This document shows positions 33,359-42,483 of a DNA stretch of 64,000 nt, one piece after another. The stretch covers positions 1,092,698 through 1,156,697 of the forward strand of contig NZ_JARCHV010000001.1 in NCBI RefSeq assembly GCF_028890485.2, given 5' to 3'. This stretch comes from Planococcus sp. SK3692 (lineage in GTDB: Bacteria; Bacillota; Bacilli; Bacillales_A; Planococcaceae). Position numbers and translations under genes: made by a program. Within the stretch, counting starts at the first letter, position 1. Every line of letters starts with the position of its first letter. The notes below the pieces were generated by a model that did not search any database, was not told where the DNA came from, and worked only from the letters and a program-made list of their open reading frames with translations.

Positions 33359-34258
33359 GTGGAATCCACTACACTAACAGAAAAAACGGTCATCATCACA
33401 GGGGCCAATAGCGGGCTCGGACTTGAGACCGCGAAACATTTCGCACGGCTAGGCGAACGCGTCATCTTGGCTGTCCGTGATCTCGAAAAAGGGAAAGCCG
33501 CTGAACAAGAGATCAGAGAAGAATCTCCGGAGGCAACGATTGAGGTCATGCACCTCGACTTGTCCGATTTGGAGAGCGTACGGACTTTTGCAGATCAGTT
33601 CATCAGCCGCTTTGACTCGCTCGATTTGCTGATCAATAACGCCGGTGTGATGACTCCGCCTTATGCGAAGACGAAAGACGGCTTTGAGCTGCAGTTCGGT
33701 AGCAACCATCTCGGGCATTTTGCTTTGACCGGCCTGCTCCTGCCCTTGCTCCTCAACACAGAAAATTCGCGGGTAGTCACACTCAGCAGTCTCGCACACC
33801 GAAATGCATCCATCGACTTTGATAACCTGGACGGCTCAAAGGGTTATAAAGCGATGAAGTTTTACGGCCAAAGCAAACTGGCGAATTTAATGTTTGCGAC
33901 AGAACTCGATAAGCGCTTGAAGCAACATGGTTTATCGACGCTGAGCATTGCGTGCCACCCCGGGATTTCGTCGACCAATCTGTTCAAGCTCGGCGGCCGG
34001 GAAATGCCCCGTATTTTCAAAGGGCTCATGAACCGCTACTTGCAGCCTGCCACTATGGGAGCACTTCCTACCGTCTATGCCGCAACGGACCCTGGCATCA
34101 CAGGCGGCGAATACGTTGGGCCGGATGGCAAAGGCCAACGGAGAGGCTACCCGACTATAGAGAAGCCGGATCCGGCAGTAAATGATGAAGCCACCCGCCA
34201 GAAACTGTGGGACGTTTCAGAAAAGCTGACCGGCGTCACGTTTGATTTTAATCAATAA
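33359..34258 (+). CDS. Short-chain dehydrogenase/reductase (retinol dehydrogenase-like), 299 aa
   Basis: NAD(P)-dependent classical SDR. The cofactor loop TGANSGLGLETAKHFA is at residues 14-29, the structural NNAGV near 92-96 and the catalytic YGQSKLA (Tyr-x3-Lys) near 168-174. It has the longer C-terminus of the WWOX/retinol-dehydrogenase-like group. Start codon is GTG at 33359 with GGAG nine bases before it. Substrate unknown. Single gene with a terminator. Confidence 0.92.
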   Translation: MESTTLTEKTVIITGANSGLGLETAKHFARLGERVILAVRDLEKGKAAEQEIREESPEATIEVMHLDLSDLESVRTFADQFISRFDSLDLLINNAGVMTPPYAKTKDGFELQFGSNHLGHFALTGLLLPLLLNTENSRVVTLSSLAHRNASIDFDNLDGSKGYKAMKFYGQSKLANLMFATELDKRLKQHGLSTLSIACHPGISSTNLFKLGGREMPRIFKGLMNRYLQPATMGALPTVYAATDPGITGGEYVGPDGKGQRRGYPTIEKPDPAVNDEATRQKLWDVSEKLTGVTFDFNQ

Positions 34259-34294
34259 CACTTTTGAAATGAACCTATTCAAGACCATAAAATG

Positions 34295-34339
34295 AAGCGT
34301 ATGCGGTCTCCTTCCGAGGGAATTCGCATACGCTTTTCT
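34295..34339 (+). terminator. Terminator of the SDR gene
   Basis: AAGCGTATGCG (34295-34305) pairs with CGCATACGCTT (34325-34335), then TTCTG. Confidence 0.75.
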
Positions 34340-34523
34340 GGCATTTCGTTTATTGTACACGCTGATGCTTGAAACCCCTCAATTAAGGATATAGTAGCTG
34401 TACAAGGTTTTTTTGTTCGGTATCACGTGCTTTCAATTTTTCTTATACCTGATTATTCAGCTTCACCCGATACTTGAAACAAAATCCACCAACAGGCGTG
34501 ATACTCATTAGGAGGTCTATATC

Positions 34524-36053
34524 ATGAACCCACAAATCTTAATCGTCGGAGCTGGACCCACTGGCTTGGCTCTGGCCTATAGCCTGGCGCGTCAAGGCGT
34601 GCCGTTTCGCATCATCGATCGAAATTCAGGAACCGGCACCGCCTCCCGTGCGCTCGCTGTGCATGCGCGCATATTAGAACATTACGAGCAATTTGGCCTC
34701 GCCGAACGCAATATCGAGCGCGGGCATCCGATTTTATCGCTCGATGTTAGCGATGGCAAAAAAGTACGGGCCCAAGTGAAATTCCACGAGCTCGGCAAAG
34801 GGCAAAGCCCGTTTCCGTTTATCTTGAGCTTGCCGCAAGACGATCACGAAGAAATTCTTGTCGACGAATTGAGCAAAATCGGTGTCGAAGTAGAATGGAA
34901 CACCGAATTGATTTCGTTTGAAAACACAGAAGATGGCGTGAACACCGTCATGCAACAGCTTGGAGAACCCGTGGAATTAGCAGAATTCGCCTATGTATGC
35001 GGATGCGACGGCGCCGGTAGCATGGTCCGAAAAGGACTGGATCTCGATTTTCCTGGCGGCACGTACAAGCAATTGTTTTTTGTCGCCGATATCGAAACCG
35101 CAAAACCGGTAGACGACATGGAAAAGATGGATATGTACATGGACAATGACGGCTTTATGCTCTATATGAACGTCCGCAACGCACACACGAAACGCATACT
35201 CGGCATCGTGCCGGAGGAATTCAACGAACGCACCGATGTTCAGTACAGCGAAATCACCGATTATGTTGAAAATAAAATCGGTGTGAAGGCGTCCAAGGTC
35301 AATTGGTTTTCGACCTACCGCGTCCACAACCGCGTCAGTGAAAAATTCACCAAAGGCCGCATCTTCATCCTGGGTGACGCCGGCCATCTGCACAGCCCGA
35401 CCGGCGGACAAGGCATGAACACCGGCATCGGGGACGCCATTAATCTCGGTTGGAAACTCGCAGCGGTGGTCCAGGGGAAAGCCGCTCCTATGATACTCGG
35501 CACTTACGAACAAGAACGTATCGCCTTTGCGCGCCGCTTGATCGCGACGACCGACAAAGCATTCCAGACAATCGTCAATCAAAAACTACCTGGGACCTTG
35601 CTTCGGGAGTACGCCGTCCCTTACGTCTTGCCATCCGTATTCCAATTCTCGTTCGCCTCAAAAAACGCGTTCAAGATCTTGTCCCAAATCCACATCAATT
35701 ACCGCAGCAGCCTCTTAAGTAAAGGCAAAGCTGGCAAAGTATACGCCGGCATGCGCTTACCATGGATCGAAACCGCAAACAGCGATAACTTTGCGTCGCT
35801 GCGCTCTGTCGATTGGCAAATCCACATCTATGGCAAAGCGACTCCTGAGCTCATCGACTTTGCCCGCTCCCGGTCTATTGAGCTTCATGAGTTCCCTTGG
35901 GAGGCTAAAATGAAAGACGCGGGATTCAAGCAAGACGCGCTGTACTTGATTCGGCCAGATGGCCACGTGGCGCTTGCGACCGATAAGCAATGGCTGCGTG
36001 TGTTGAAGATGTATCTGGAGTCTTTTGGGATTGTGGCTTTTGGAGCGGAGTGA
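34524..36053 (+). CDS. FAD-dependent aromatic-type monooxygenase, 509 aa
   Basis: Flavoprotein hydroxylase of the PheA/TfdB (p-hydroxybenzoate hydroxylase-like) class. The FAD-binding motifs are LIVGAGPTGLALAYSLA (residues 5-21), CDGAGSMVRK near 165 and the GD motif FILGDAGHLHSP near 283-294 followed by GQGMNTGIGDAINLGWKLA. The last 110 residues form a thioredoxin-like tail usual for the class. Ribosome site AGGAGGT. Its 3' end together with its terminator is repeated in decayed form at 37206-37463 and 42484-42940, so the locus once had more copies. Substrate is unknown. Confidence 0.9.
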   Translation: MNPQILIVGAGPTGLALAYSLARQGVPFRIIDRNSGTGTASRALAVHARILEHYEQFGLAERNIERGHPILSLDVSDGKKVRAQVKFHELGKGQSPFPFILSLPQDDHEEILVDELSKIGVEVEWNTELISFENTEDGVNTVMQQLGEPVELAEFAYVCGCDGAGSMVRKGLDLDFPGGTYKQLFFVADIETAKPVDDMEKMDMYMDNDGFMLYMNVRNAHTKRILGIVPEEFNERTDVQYSEITDYVENKIGVKASKVNWFSTYRVHNRVSEKFTKGRIFILGDAGHLHSPTGGQGMNTGIGDAINLGWKLAAVVQGKAAPMILGTYEQERIAFARRLIATTDKAFQTIVNQKLPGTLLREYAVPYVLPSVFQFSFASKNAFKILSQIHINYRSSLLSKGKAGKVYAGMRLPWIETANSDNFASLRSVDWQIHIYGKATPELIDFARSRSIELHEFPWEAKMKDAGFKQDALYLIRPDGHVALATDKQWLRVLKMYLESFGIVAFGAE

Positions 36054-36066
36054 GGTAGAAATAGTA

Positions 36067-36116
36067 AAAGAGGCTAGAGGAATGAATCCATAATGGATCA
36101 GTTCTCTAGCCTCTTT
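36067..36116 (+). terminator. Terminator of the monooxygenase gene (type copy)
   Basis: AAAGAGGCTAGAG (36067-36079) pairs perfectly with CTCTAGCCTCTTT (36104-36116), with an inner ATCCAT/ATGGAT stem. Near-identical terminators follow both gene remnants downstream. Confidence 0.9.
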
Positions 36117-36251
36117 CTATCTTGCTCAAGAAACTTGCCTGTAATTTTGAGATCTCTAATCCTCCCTTCAAAATAACATATATGACTAAAAGAATAATTT
36201 AAATTACAAAAAGACATATATATATTGCTTTTCAGTTCATATTTGATTACA

Positions 36252-36269
36252 CTTACTATAAATAGTAAG
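36252..36269 (+). promoter_or_regulatory. Palindrome before the membrane-protein/XRE pair
   Basis: CTTACTAT-AA-ATAGTAAG, a perfect 8-2-8 palindrome 14 bp upstream of the start at 36283. It is a likely binding site for the XRE-type regulator encoded by the second gene. Confidence 0.55.
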
Positions 36270-36282
36270 GGAGGCGTGCATC

Positions 36283-36816
36283 ATGGGGCTCTTTAAAAAA
36301 TCAGGTATTAAGGATGAACGGATCACAAATACTAAAAATAAAATTTATGCAGAAATTCATATTTTGGTAATGGTGATCGCAGTGGTTTCAATTATCTTCA
36401 AATATTTCATCAATAACCTTGGTATCGAAAGCGTCACTACAGAATTATTGATTCTCTTCTCAAGCGCTGCGTATTTTATGTATCGATCGACAAGACTAGG
36501 TGTATTTTCCGCTGAAATTGAAATGCATGATCGCGAAAGCAAATGGCCTCAACAAAAGAAAAATTTGGTCGCAAGTATCACGCTTGGCGTCGTTATTGCT
36601 CTTGTCTTTGGTATAAACAGTGCCGTTCAATATGCCGATGGACCGCTTCAAAGCATCTATTATTTCCTTCTGACTGCCCTCGTCTCATTAATGATTTACT
36701 TGCCCTTTTTCCTTATTTTCATGGTAGGTGGAAATGAACTTCTTAAGAGAAACAGCGAGAGATCCATAGATAGAATGCTCCATGATGAATCTGGTGATAA
36801 CGATGAAAAACATTAA
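36283..36816 (+). CDS. DUF6773-like membrane protein, 177 aa
   Basis: Four predicted membrane helices (about residues 24-45, 52-70, 94-112, 124-150) after a charged N-terminus that contains KDERITNTKNKIYAE. The layout matches small membrane proteins found beside XRE regulators in Firmicutes (DUF6773/DUF2178-like), whose role is not established. Ribosome site GGGAGG. It overlaps the start of the regulator gene, so the two are one operon. More AT-rich than the preceding genes. Confidence 0.75.
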   Translation: MGLFKKSGIKDERITNTKNKIYAEIHILVMVIAVVSIIFKYFINNLGIESVTTELLILFSSAAYFMYRSTRLGVFSAEIEMHDRESKWPQQKKNLVASITLGVVIALVFGINSAVQYADGPLQSIYYFLLTALVSLMIYLPFFLIFMVGGNELLKRNSERSIDRMLHDESGDNDEKH

Positions 36817-37003
36817 GCTCAAAATGGCCCGGATCGAACATGATTTATCGCAGGCTGAACTTGCAGACCGAATCGGTGTGTCCCGCCAAACAATTGGTCT
36901 CATTGAATTAGGCAAGTATAACCCAACGCTGACTCTTTGCTTGGCAATCTGCCACACACTCGGCCGAACGCTGGATGATTTGTTTTGGCAAGAACCTGAA
37001 TAA
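36803..37003 (+). CDS. XRE family (Cro/C1-type) transcriptional regulator, 66 aa
   Basis: A single HTH_3 domain and nothing else: KLKMARIEHDLSQAELADRI then GVSRQTIGLIELGKYNPTL, ending RTLDDLFWQEPE. This is the short YozG/YgzD-like type. The start at 36803 lies inside the 3' end of the preceding gene (14-bp overlap). It probably regulates its own operon through the palindrome at 36252-36269. Confidence 0.9.
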   Translation: MKNIKLKMARIEHDLSQAELADRIGVSRQTIGLIELGKYNPTLTLCLAICHTLGRTLDDLFWQEPE

Positions 37004-37205
37004 ATATCCCCGACTGGAGTGGTTCCATACCACTCTTTTTTATGGTTTCACATTAATAATATAGATGATAAGAAGCGTCCCAATTCTTTAATATTTCCAT
37101 AAACGTATAAAAACACACCCGACGTGCTGAAGCAGTCGGATGTGGCACAAAATAAAGCGTTATGCATTATTTAATTGGTGAATTCATTAAGATAGAGCGC
37201 AGCAA

Positions 37206-37393
37206 GAGCTAATAGACTTTGCCCGCTCCCAGTCGCTTGAACTCCATGAGTTTCCTTGAGAAGCCAGAATAAAAGACGCCGGCATCAAACAAGACGCGCT
37301 GTACTTGAGGCGCTTGCGACTGACAAGCAATGGTTGCGTGTGCTGAAGATGTATTTGGAGTCTTTTAGAATTGCGGGTTTTGGAGCGAAGTGA
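37206..37393 (+). pseudogene. Remnant of monooxygenase 3' end (copy B)
   Basis: About 190 bp aligns with the last ~210 bp of the monooxygenase gene (from the TTTGCCCGCTCCC segment onward). It has a TGG-to-TGA stop in the TTCCTTGAGAAG stretch and an internal deletion of about 19 bp that removes the RPDG codons. The rest of the gene is absent. The remaining part of the 37004-37480 gap holds nothing else recognisable. Confidence 0.85.
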
Positions 37394-37407
37394 AGTAGAA
37401 ATAATTA

Positions 37408-37463
37408 AAAAGGCTAGAGGAATGGATCCGTGCTGGGATCATCATTCTTCTAGCCTCTTTTTA
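37408..37463 (+). terminator. Terminator following remnant copy B
   Basis: Close copy of the hairpin at 36067-36116 (AAAGGCTAGAG with CTTCTAGCCTCTTTTT), retained beside the decayed gene end. It may now end the leftward AtuA operon as well. Confidence 0.8.
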
Positions 37464-37480
37464 CTTATACGCACGTATAG

Positions 37481-37780
37481 TTAAATTTCTAAATCCAATA
37501 GCTTTGAACTCAAGCTCTTGCCGTGCATATCCTGAGCGAGGGATTTAGTTACTCCGCCTCCTAAGGCATCGTTCATGACAAAGTTGAAGGCACCAAGCTT
37601 GGGTAAATCATATCGAATGACGTCACCGTGGACAGTTTCACTAAACCACTCTTTAACGATATCGGCTGTCACTTTTTCTTCAACTAAGGCGTAGTCTTCT
37701 TGTTGATAGACGATCAGGGAGATATTTGAAATATTGCCTTTGTCCCCTGTCCGTGAATGAGCAATTTCCCTTAATTTCAT
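37481..37780 (-). CDS. AtuA-like C-terminal ferredoxin-fold protein, 99 aa
   Basis: Matches the C-terminal domain found fused to AtuA in other bacteria: LREIAHSRTGDKGNISNISL at the start and RYDLPKLGAFNFVMNDALGG in the second half. Here it is a separate gene whose ATG directly follows the stop of the large AtuA gene (TAAATG), so the two proteins are probably made as a complex. Function within the acyclic terpene/acid degradation family is not established. Confidence 0.85.
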   Translation of the reverse strand: MKLREIAHSRTGDKGNISNISLIVYQQEDYALVEEKVTADIVKEWFSETVHGDVIRYDLPKLGAFNFVMNDALGGGVTKSLAQDMHGKSLSSKLLDLEI

Positions 37781-39124
37781 TTAAAGCACCTCACTGTAAA
37801 AAACTTTGATAGAAACCTGAGATTCAGGAATCAGAATCGAGCCGATTGAAACAATATCTTTAATACTGGTGCGAATACCACCGCCGCCAGCGGGCCCATT
37901 CGTATACAGTGCTTCCACTTCCCTTGTAACCGCTTTGGCATCTTCAGGTTCCACAGCTCTTGCAGCAACCCGCAACCGAACTTCTTTAGCAGAACTTCTG
38001 TCTGCCAACTCATCTTTATATAATGAATTTTGGCCAATGAAGTCATAACGGATTTCATCAATTTGGACATTTGCCAGTTCCAGGCGCTTAGATATAATTT
38101 CCCGCGCTAGCTCCGCTCTTTCAATTGAACCAGCTCCGCCATAACTAATTTCCCCTTCTGCTAAATAGCCTTCTTTATAGCCGATGCTGGTTTTTAAATA
38201 GCCGCTCTTGGCTTTGCCGGAACCGCCACTGACTTTCACCACGCTTTTTTCCACTTGATAAACTTCCGCCTGAGAAAAATCTGCAATGACGTCTGGGGTC
38301 AAATAATTGGCAGGATCATGTATTTCATACAGCAACTGCTCTTTGACTGTAGAATCCGAAACCATGCCACCCGCAGTTTTCAATTTGGAAATAAGAAGTT
38401 CTCCTTCTTCGTCGATTTCTAGAATTGGGAAACCTACGTTCCACAATTCCGGGACGTCTTTATATCCTGGATCCGCAAAATAACCGCCTGTCACTTGAGC
38501 ACCGCATTCCATCAAGTGGCCCGCCATTGTTCCAATCCCCATCAAATGGGCATCATCCATCGACCACCCGAACTCATGGATAAGCGGCCCCAAAAATAGG
38601 GATGGATCTGACGCACGGCCGGTGATCACGATATCCGCACCATTATCAAGCGCTTCTGCAATACCCGCAGCCCCAATGTATGCATTTGCAGAGACGATAG
38701 ATGATTTAATCTCATTTATTTTCCGTCCGTTTTCCAATAAACTTGCATCACTGTAATAATCGATTTCCGAAAAGACATCGTCTCCGACTACTGCTGCAAT
38801 TTTTAATCCACTCATATTTTGCGCTTCAGCTATTTCCTTCACCAGTTTTGCTGCAGCTACTGGATTCGCTGCCCCCATGTTGGTTACGACTTTCACTTTC
38901 TCCGAACTGCATAGCGGCAATACCTGCTCCATTCTATACGCCAGCAATTTATCATATCCTTCATCCGGATTCTTCATCTTCCGCTGTTGGGCAATGGCGA
39001 TTGTTCGTTCAGCCAAGCACTCAAAAACGATATAGTCCACATTCCCTTTTTCCATAATCTCCAGCGCAGGCTCAAGCCGGTCGTCTGAATAGCCGGCGCC
39101 CGAACCTATTCTGATAGTCTTCAT
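37781..39124 (-). CDS. AtuA family (DUF1446) protein, 447 aa
   Basis: Large subunit-like protein of the acyclic terpene utilisation AtuA family. Typical parts are IRIGSGAGYSDDRLEPALE at the N-terminus, GAADIVITGR-like DNGADIVITGRASDPSLFLG near residue 158, the GIGTMAGHLMECGAQVTGGY segment near 196, and TAGGMVSDSTVKEQLLYE near 250. In Pseudomonas the atu cluster degrades citronellol; in Firmicutes the members accompany organic-acid transporters and their substrate is unknown. Encoded between the CitMHS transporter and the small C-terminal partner. Confidence 0.88.
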   Translation of the reverse strand: MKTIRIGSGAGYSDDRLEPALEIMEKGNVDYIVFECLAERTIAIAQQRKMKNPDEGYDKLLAYRMEQVLPLCSSEKVKVVTNMGAANPVAAAKLVKEIAEAQNMSGLKIAAVVGDDVFSEIDYYSDASLLENGRKINEIKSSIVSANAYIGAAGIAEALDNGADIVITGRASDPSLFLGPLIHEFGWSMDDAHLMGIGTMAGHLMECGAQVTGGYFADPGYKDVPELWNVGFPILEIDEEGELLISKLKTAGGMVSDSTVKEQLLYEIHDPANYLTPDVIADFSQAEVYQVEKSVVKVSGGSGKAKSGYLKTSIGYKEGYLAEGEISYGGAGSIERAELAREIISKRLELANVQIDEIRYDFIGQNSLYKDELADRSSAKEVRLRVAARAVEPEDAKAVTREVEALYTNGPAGGGGIRTSIKDIVSIGSILIPESQVSIKVFYSEVL

Positions 39125-39152
39125 GTATTAACCCCCATATTTATTTATTTCC

Positions 39153-40442
39153 TTAAATAATTACCCCTGTAATGGCAGCGACAATCGTCATGACAATTGT
39201 TGTGCCAAATGCCCATTTAAATACAAACTTCTGATGATCTGCAAGCTCCACGCCGGCAAGTCCAATCAATAGGAACGTCGAAGCAGTCAAGGGACTTAAA
39301 GGGAAACCTGTTGTCATCTGTCCAAGTATCGAAGCCTGCCCGATTTGAACAGGATCGAGTCCATAAGCACTGGCGGTTTCTGCTAAGATCGGCATGACAC
39401 CAAAATAATAAGCGTCTGGCGTGAAAATCAAACTTAGCGGCATTCCAATGATAGCTACTAAAACTCCCATAAATCCGCCTACATTTTCTGGAATGATATC
39501 AACTAGGGATGTGGCCATTGCTGTAATCATTCCCGTCCCGGACAAAATGCCAGTAAATATGCCGGCTGCAAAAATAATCGTAACTACTGTGATCATCCCA
39601 ACAGACTGGGTACGAATCTGTTCCATTTGATCATTCGGTTTTGGATAATTGACGAGCACTGCAATTGCAAACGCTACCATAAATACGATAGGCAATGGCA
39701 GCCATACTTGAACTAGCGCTACTATGGTCAAAACCGTTAAAACTAAGTTGAACCAAAACAACTTCGGACGTCTCATGTCGAGTTGTTCTTCTGTCAATTC
39801 ATCATCATGATTATGTTCTACATCTTGCACCCCTAAACGTTTCCGTTCACGTTTACCTACTATGTACGCAACAAATATGATCCAAACAACCCCAGCTAAA
39901 AAAGCAGGTATCACCGGATTGAATAATTCAGCCGCACTAACATCCAAAGCGCTGGCTGCTCTGGCAGTCGGTCCACCCCACGGCGTTAAGTTCATAGTGC
40001 CTGCGCCTAAAGCGACCATCCCTGCCAATATAATTCGGCTTATGCCTAACTTATCGTACAAAGGAAGTAGAGCAGGAATAGTAATTAAAAAAGTGGATGC
40101 CCCCGAACCATCTAAATGGGCTACCATAGCGATGACTACTGTTCCAATCACGATCTTTACAGGATCCCCTTTCACCAATTTCAAAACCCGGGATATTAGC
40201 GGGTCAAAGAGACCTGCATTGTTCATGACGCCAAAGAATAGAATCGCAAAGCCAAGCATAATTCCTGTAGGAGCTACACTTACAATACCATCGGACATGA
40301 ATGTACCCAGCTCGCTTGTAAACCCTCCTATAAGCGCAAATACAATAGGTACGAGAATTAATGAGACAATTACCGATACCTTTTTAGTCAAAATTAATGT
40401 AAGAAATACAAAAATAGTTAGGAAACCAAGTAATGCTAACAA
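39153..40442 (-). CDS. CitMHS family organic-acid:cation symporter, 429 aa
   Basis: Membrane symporter of the citrate-Mg2+/H+ family with about twelve helices. Visible family parts include AHLDGSGASTFLITIPALLP near residue 108, NLTPWGGPTARAASAL near 150 and the LIFTPDAYYFGVMPILAETA re-entrant region near 335. Start codon is TTG at 40442 with AAGGAGG before it. First gene of an operon with the AtuA pair, so it likely imports the acid that AtuA handles, which need not be citrate. Confidence 0.9.
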   Translation of the reverse strand: MLALLGFLTIFVFLTLILTKKVSVIVSLILVPIVFALIGGFTSELGTFMSDGIVSVAPTGIMLGFAILFFGVMNNAGLFDPLISRVLKLVKGDPVKIVIGTVVIAMVAHLDGSGASTFLITIPALLPLYDKLGISRIILAGMVALGAGTMNLTPWGGPTARAASALDVSAAELFNPVIPAFLAGVVWIIFVAYIVGKRERKRLGVQDVEHNHDDELTEEQLDMRRPKLFWFNLVLTVLTIVALVQVWLPLPIVFMVAFAIAVLVNYPKPNDQMEQIRTQSVGMITVVTIIFAAGIFTGILSGTGMITAMATSLVDIIPENVGGFMGVLVAIIGMPLSLIFTPDAYYFGVMPILAETASAYGLDPVQIGQASILGQMTTGFPLSPLTASTFLLIGLAGVELADHQKFVFKWAFGTTIVMTIVAAITGVII

Positions 40443-40753
40443 CTAAACTCCTCCTTTTCAATTATCTTATTATTCTAACATTCTTATTCAGAAATAATAA
40501 GAATTTTTCATATAATTCTTTATTTGGAAAATTTATATTCAAATTTAAAGAATTTATACTGTCCATTACTCCGAAGATTTAGGCATTTGTTTAATAAAAA
40601 GTAAAAACTGCATTTCCAACTCATGCAGTTGCCACCTTCCAATACAAAAGCCGCATCCATTAACCCTTGAGGTTTCTGGATACGGCTTATTTTGCATGCA
40701 GTTGCAGCTCACACCCTGGATCAATTTTGACACAGGTCAATGATTTATTTGAA
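40443..40753. other. AT-rich operon upstream region
   Basis: No gene. The first 120 bp upstream of the CitMHS start are very AT-rich and must contain its leftward promoter, but no -35/-10 pair is convincing. The rest holds the hairpin at 40648-40688. Confidence 0.45.
40648..40688. terminator. Terminator hairpin downstream of the gene at 40754
   Basis: AAGCCGCATCCA (40648-40659) pairs with TGGATACGGCTT (40677-40688) with one mismatch, and the inside also pairs. Similar to 29923-29956. Confidence 0.7.
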
Positions 40754-41080
40754 TCAAGCATTCAACTTGAAGCGCTTTGCCTTGCCATACATACTTTTTC
40801 TGGCTGATAGGTCCTTCAAGTCGGCAATAATGACCTTCGGGCTGGAAGGGCCCAGTATGGTCGATATATAACTGACTTTAAATGTATAAGTAGCTTTTAA
40901 GCGGAAGTTTCGATATTCAGGCGACCCTTCCGTCGTCGTCCAGTAAAAGACATTGCCATCTGTATCTATTAAAGAGACGACCCGGTGTTCGTCGTTTGTA
41001 AAGCATGACAAAAACTCAAGATCCCTCGTATATTCCATACCTTTTTCGAATCCATTCACTTCTTTGATCGCTAGCACCAT
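40754..41080 (-). CDS. Hypothetical protein, 108 aa
   Basis: Not recognised. Soluble, beta-rich: FLSCFTNDEHRVVSLIDTDG, NVFYWTTT and FRLKATYTFKVSYIS strands suggest a small barrel such as an OB-like fold. A basic C-terminus follows (SARKSMYGKAKRFKLNA). GAGGTG before the ATG at 41080 selects that start over an ATG five codons upstream. Single gene. Confidence 0.65.
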   Translation of the reverse strand: MVLAIKEVNGFEKGMEYTRDLEFLSCFTNDEHRVVSLIDTDGNVFYWTTTEGSPEYRNFRLKATYTFKVSYISTILGPSSPKVIIADLKDLSARKSMYGKAKRFKLNA

Positions 41081-41301
41081 CGAAACGCACCTCATTCCAT
41101 AGTGATATGCTTTTAATATACCAGAACAAGTGTTTGATTACTAGTAAAAAGCTCAAAAAAATAGAATATTTAGTTAAAAAATGATAAAAGAATAAATGAA
41201 ACTAGTTCACACCCTTTATGGCATATTAAACAAGCTCTTGCGCAAGCCACATGAAAAGCGCATACTTAAGAGTCGAAAAAATGATTAGGAGTACGATACA
41301 T

Positions 41302-42432
41302 ATGGAAAACCAGGCAACAACACTTAAACAGATCACCCCTCAATACGACCCATGGGAAGCATATATGGATATCGAAGACCACGGGAAACTGACCCTATCG
41401 AGCATCGAATTCACCACGACTTATTTATGCAATATGCGCTGTGAACATTGTGCGGTCGGCTATATGCTTGAGCACAAGGATCCGGACGCGCTGCCCATCG
41501 AGCTGCTCGTTTCGCGCCTCGATGAAATCCCTCATTTGCGGACCATCAGCTTGACGGGTGGAGAGCCGATGTTCTCGAAAAAATCGGTCGCTAATTATGT
41601 CTTGCCTCTCCTGAAATACGCCCATGCACGGGGCATTCGCACTCAGATGAATTCAAACCTGACGATGCCGCTGGACCGCTATATGGAAATCGCCCCTTAT
41701 TTGGACGTCCTTCACATTTCCCATAACTGGGGCACCATCGATGATTTTGTCGACGGTGGATTTGCCAATATGGAACGCAAGCCTTCACGTGAGCGGCGGG
41801 CTGAACAGTTCCAGCGCATGATCGACAACAGCCGTGCGCTGGCAGAAGCAGGCGTTATGGTATCGGCGGAAACGATGCTGAACAAGCGGACCTTGCCTCA
41901 TCTGAAGAACATACATAAGCAAATCATTGAAGAAATGAAATGCGCGCGCCTTGAAGTGCATCCGATGTACCCGAGCGATTTCGCGAGCCAATTGGAAGTG
42001 CTGTCGCTCGAGGAAACGAGAACAGCGATCCACGAATTACTGGATGCCCGCGACGAGAATGTCTGGATGCTCTTCGGAACATTGCCGTTTTACCCGTGCA
42101 GCCAAAACGACGAAGACATTCAACTCCTGAACCGCATCCACTCAAGCAAAAACGTCACCATCCGCAACGACCCGGACGGACGCTCACGGCTCAATGTGAA
42201 CATCTTCACCGGCGAAGTCATCGTCACCGATTTCGGCGATACACCCGCGATGGGCAGTATCCAGCACGATTCACTGCCGGCAATGCTTGACCGCTGGCTG
42301 GAGCGGCCATTAGCCAAAACAATCGCCTGCCACTGCCCAGCCGCCAGATGCCTCGGACCGAATTTATCAGTGAAAGATGCCTACTACCCGGATATCGATT
42401 TCACCGTCCAAAAATCAAAAATTACCGTTTAA
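41302..42432 (+). CDS. yfkAB: Radical SAM protein YfkAB, 376 aa
   Basis: Radical S-adenosylmethionine enzyme of the YfkAB family. The SAM iron-sulfur site is CNMRCEHC (Cys 43, 47, 50), the SAM-binding glycine motif is SLTGGEP, and the C-terminus has the family CxCxxxxC motif as CHCPAARC. The product and substrate of YfkAB are unknown. AGGAGT before the ATG at 41302 supports this start; the frame opens 51 bp earlier. Single gene with a strong terminator. Confidence 0.88.
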   Translation: MENQATTLKQITPQYDPWEAYMDIEDHGKLTLSSIEFTTTYLCNMRCEHCAVGYMLEHKDPDALPIELLVSRLDEIPHLRTISLTGGEPMFSKKSVANYVLPLLKYAHARGIRTQMNSNLTMPLDRYMEIAPYLDVLHISHNWGTIDDFVDGGFANMERKPSRERRAEQFQRMIDNSRALAEAGVMVSAETMLNKRTLPHLKNIHKQIIEEMKCARLEVHPMYPSDFASQLEVLSLEETRTAIHELLDARDENVWMLFGTLPFYPCSQNDEDIQLLNRIHSSKNVTIRNDPDGRSRLNVNIFTGEVIVTDFGDTPAMGSIQHDSLPAMLDRWLERPLAKTIACHCPAARCLGPNLSVKDAYYPDIDFTVQKSKITV

Positions 42433-42436
42433 ATGA

Positions 42437-42480
42437 AAAGCCCGATCCTGCGTGGAAACTTCCCACAGGATCGGGTTTTT
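42437..42480 (+). terminator. Terminator of yfkAB
   Basis: AAAGCCCGATCCTG (42437-42450) pairs with CAGGATCGGGTTTT (42466-42479), followed by T. Confidence 0.9.
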
Positions 42481-42483
42481 GAG

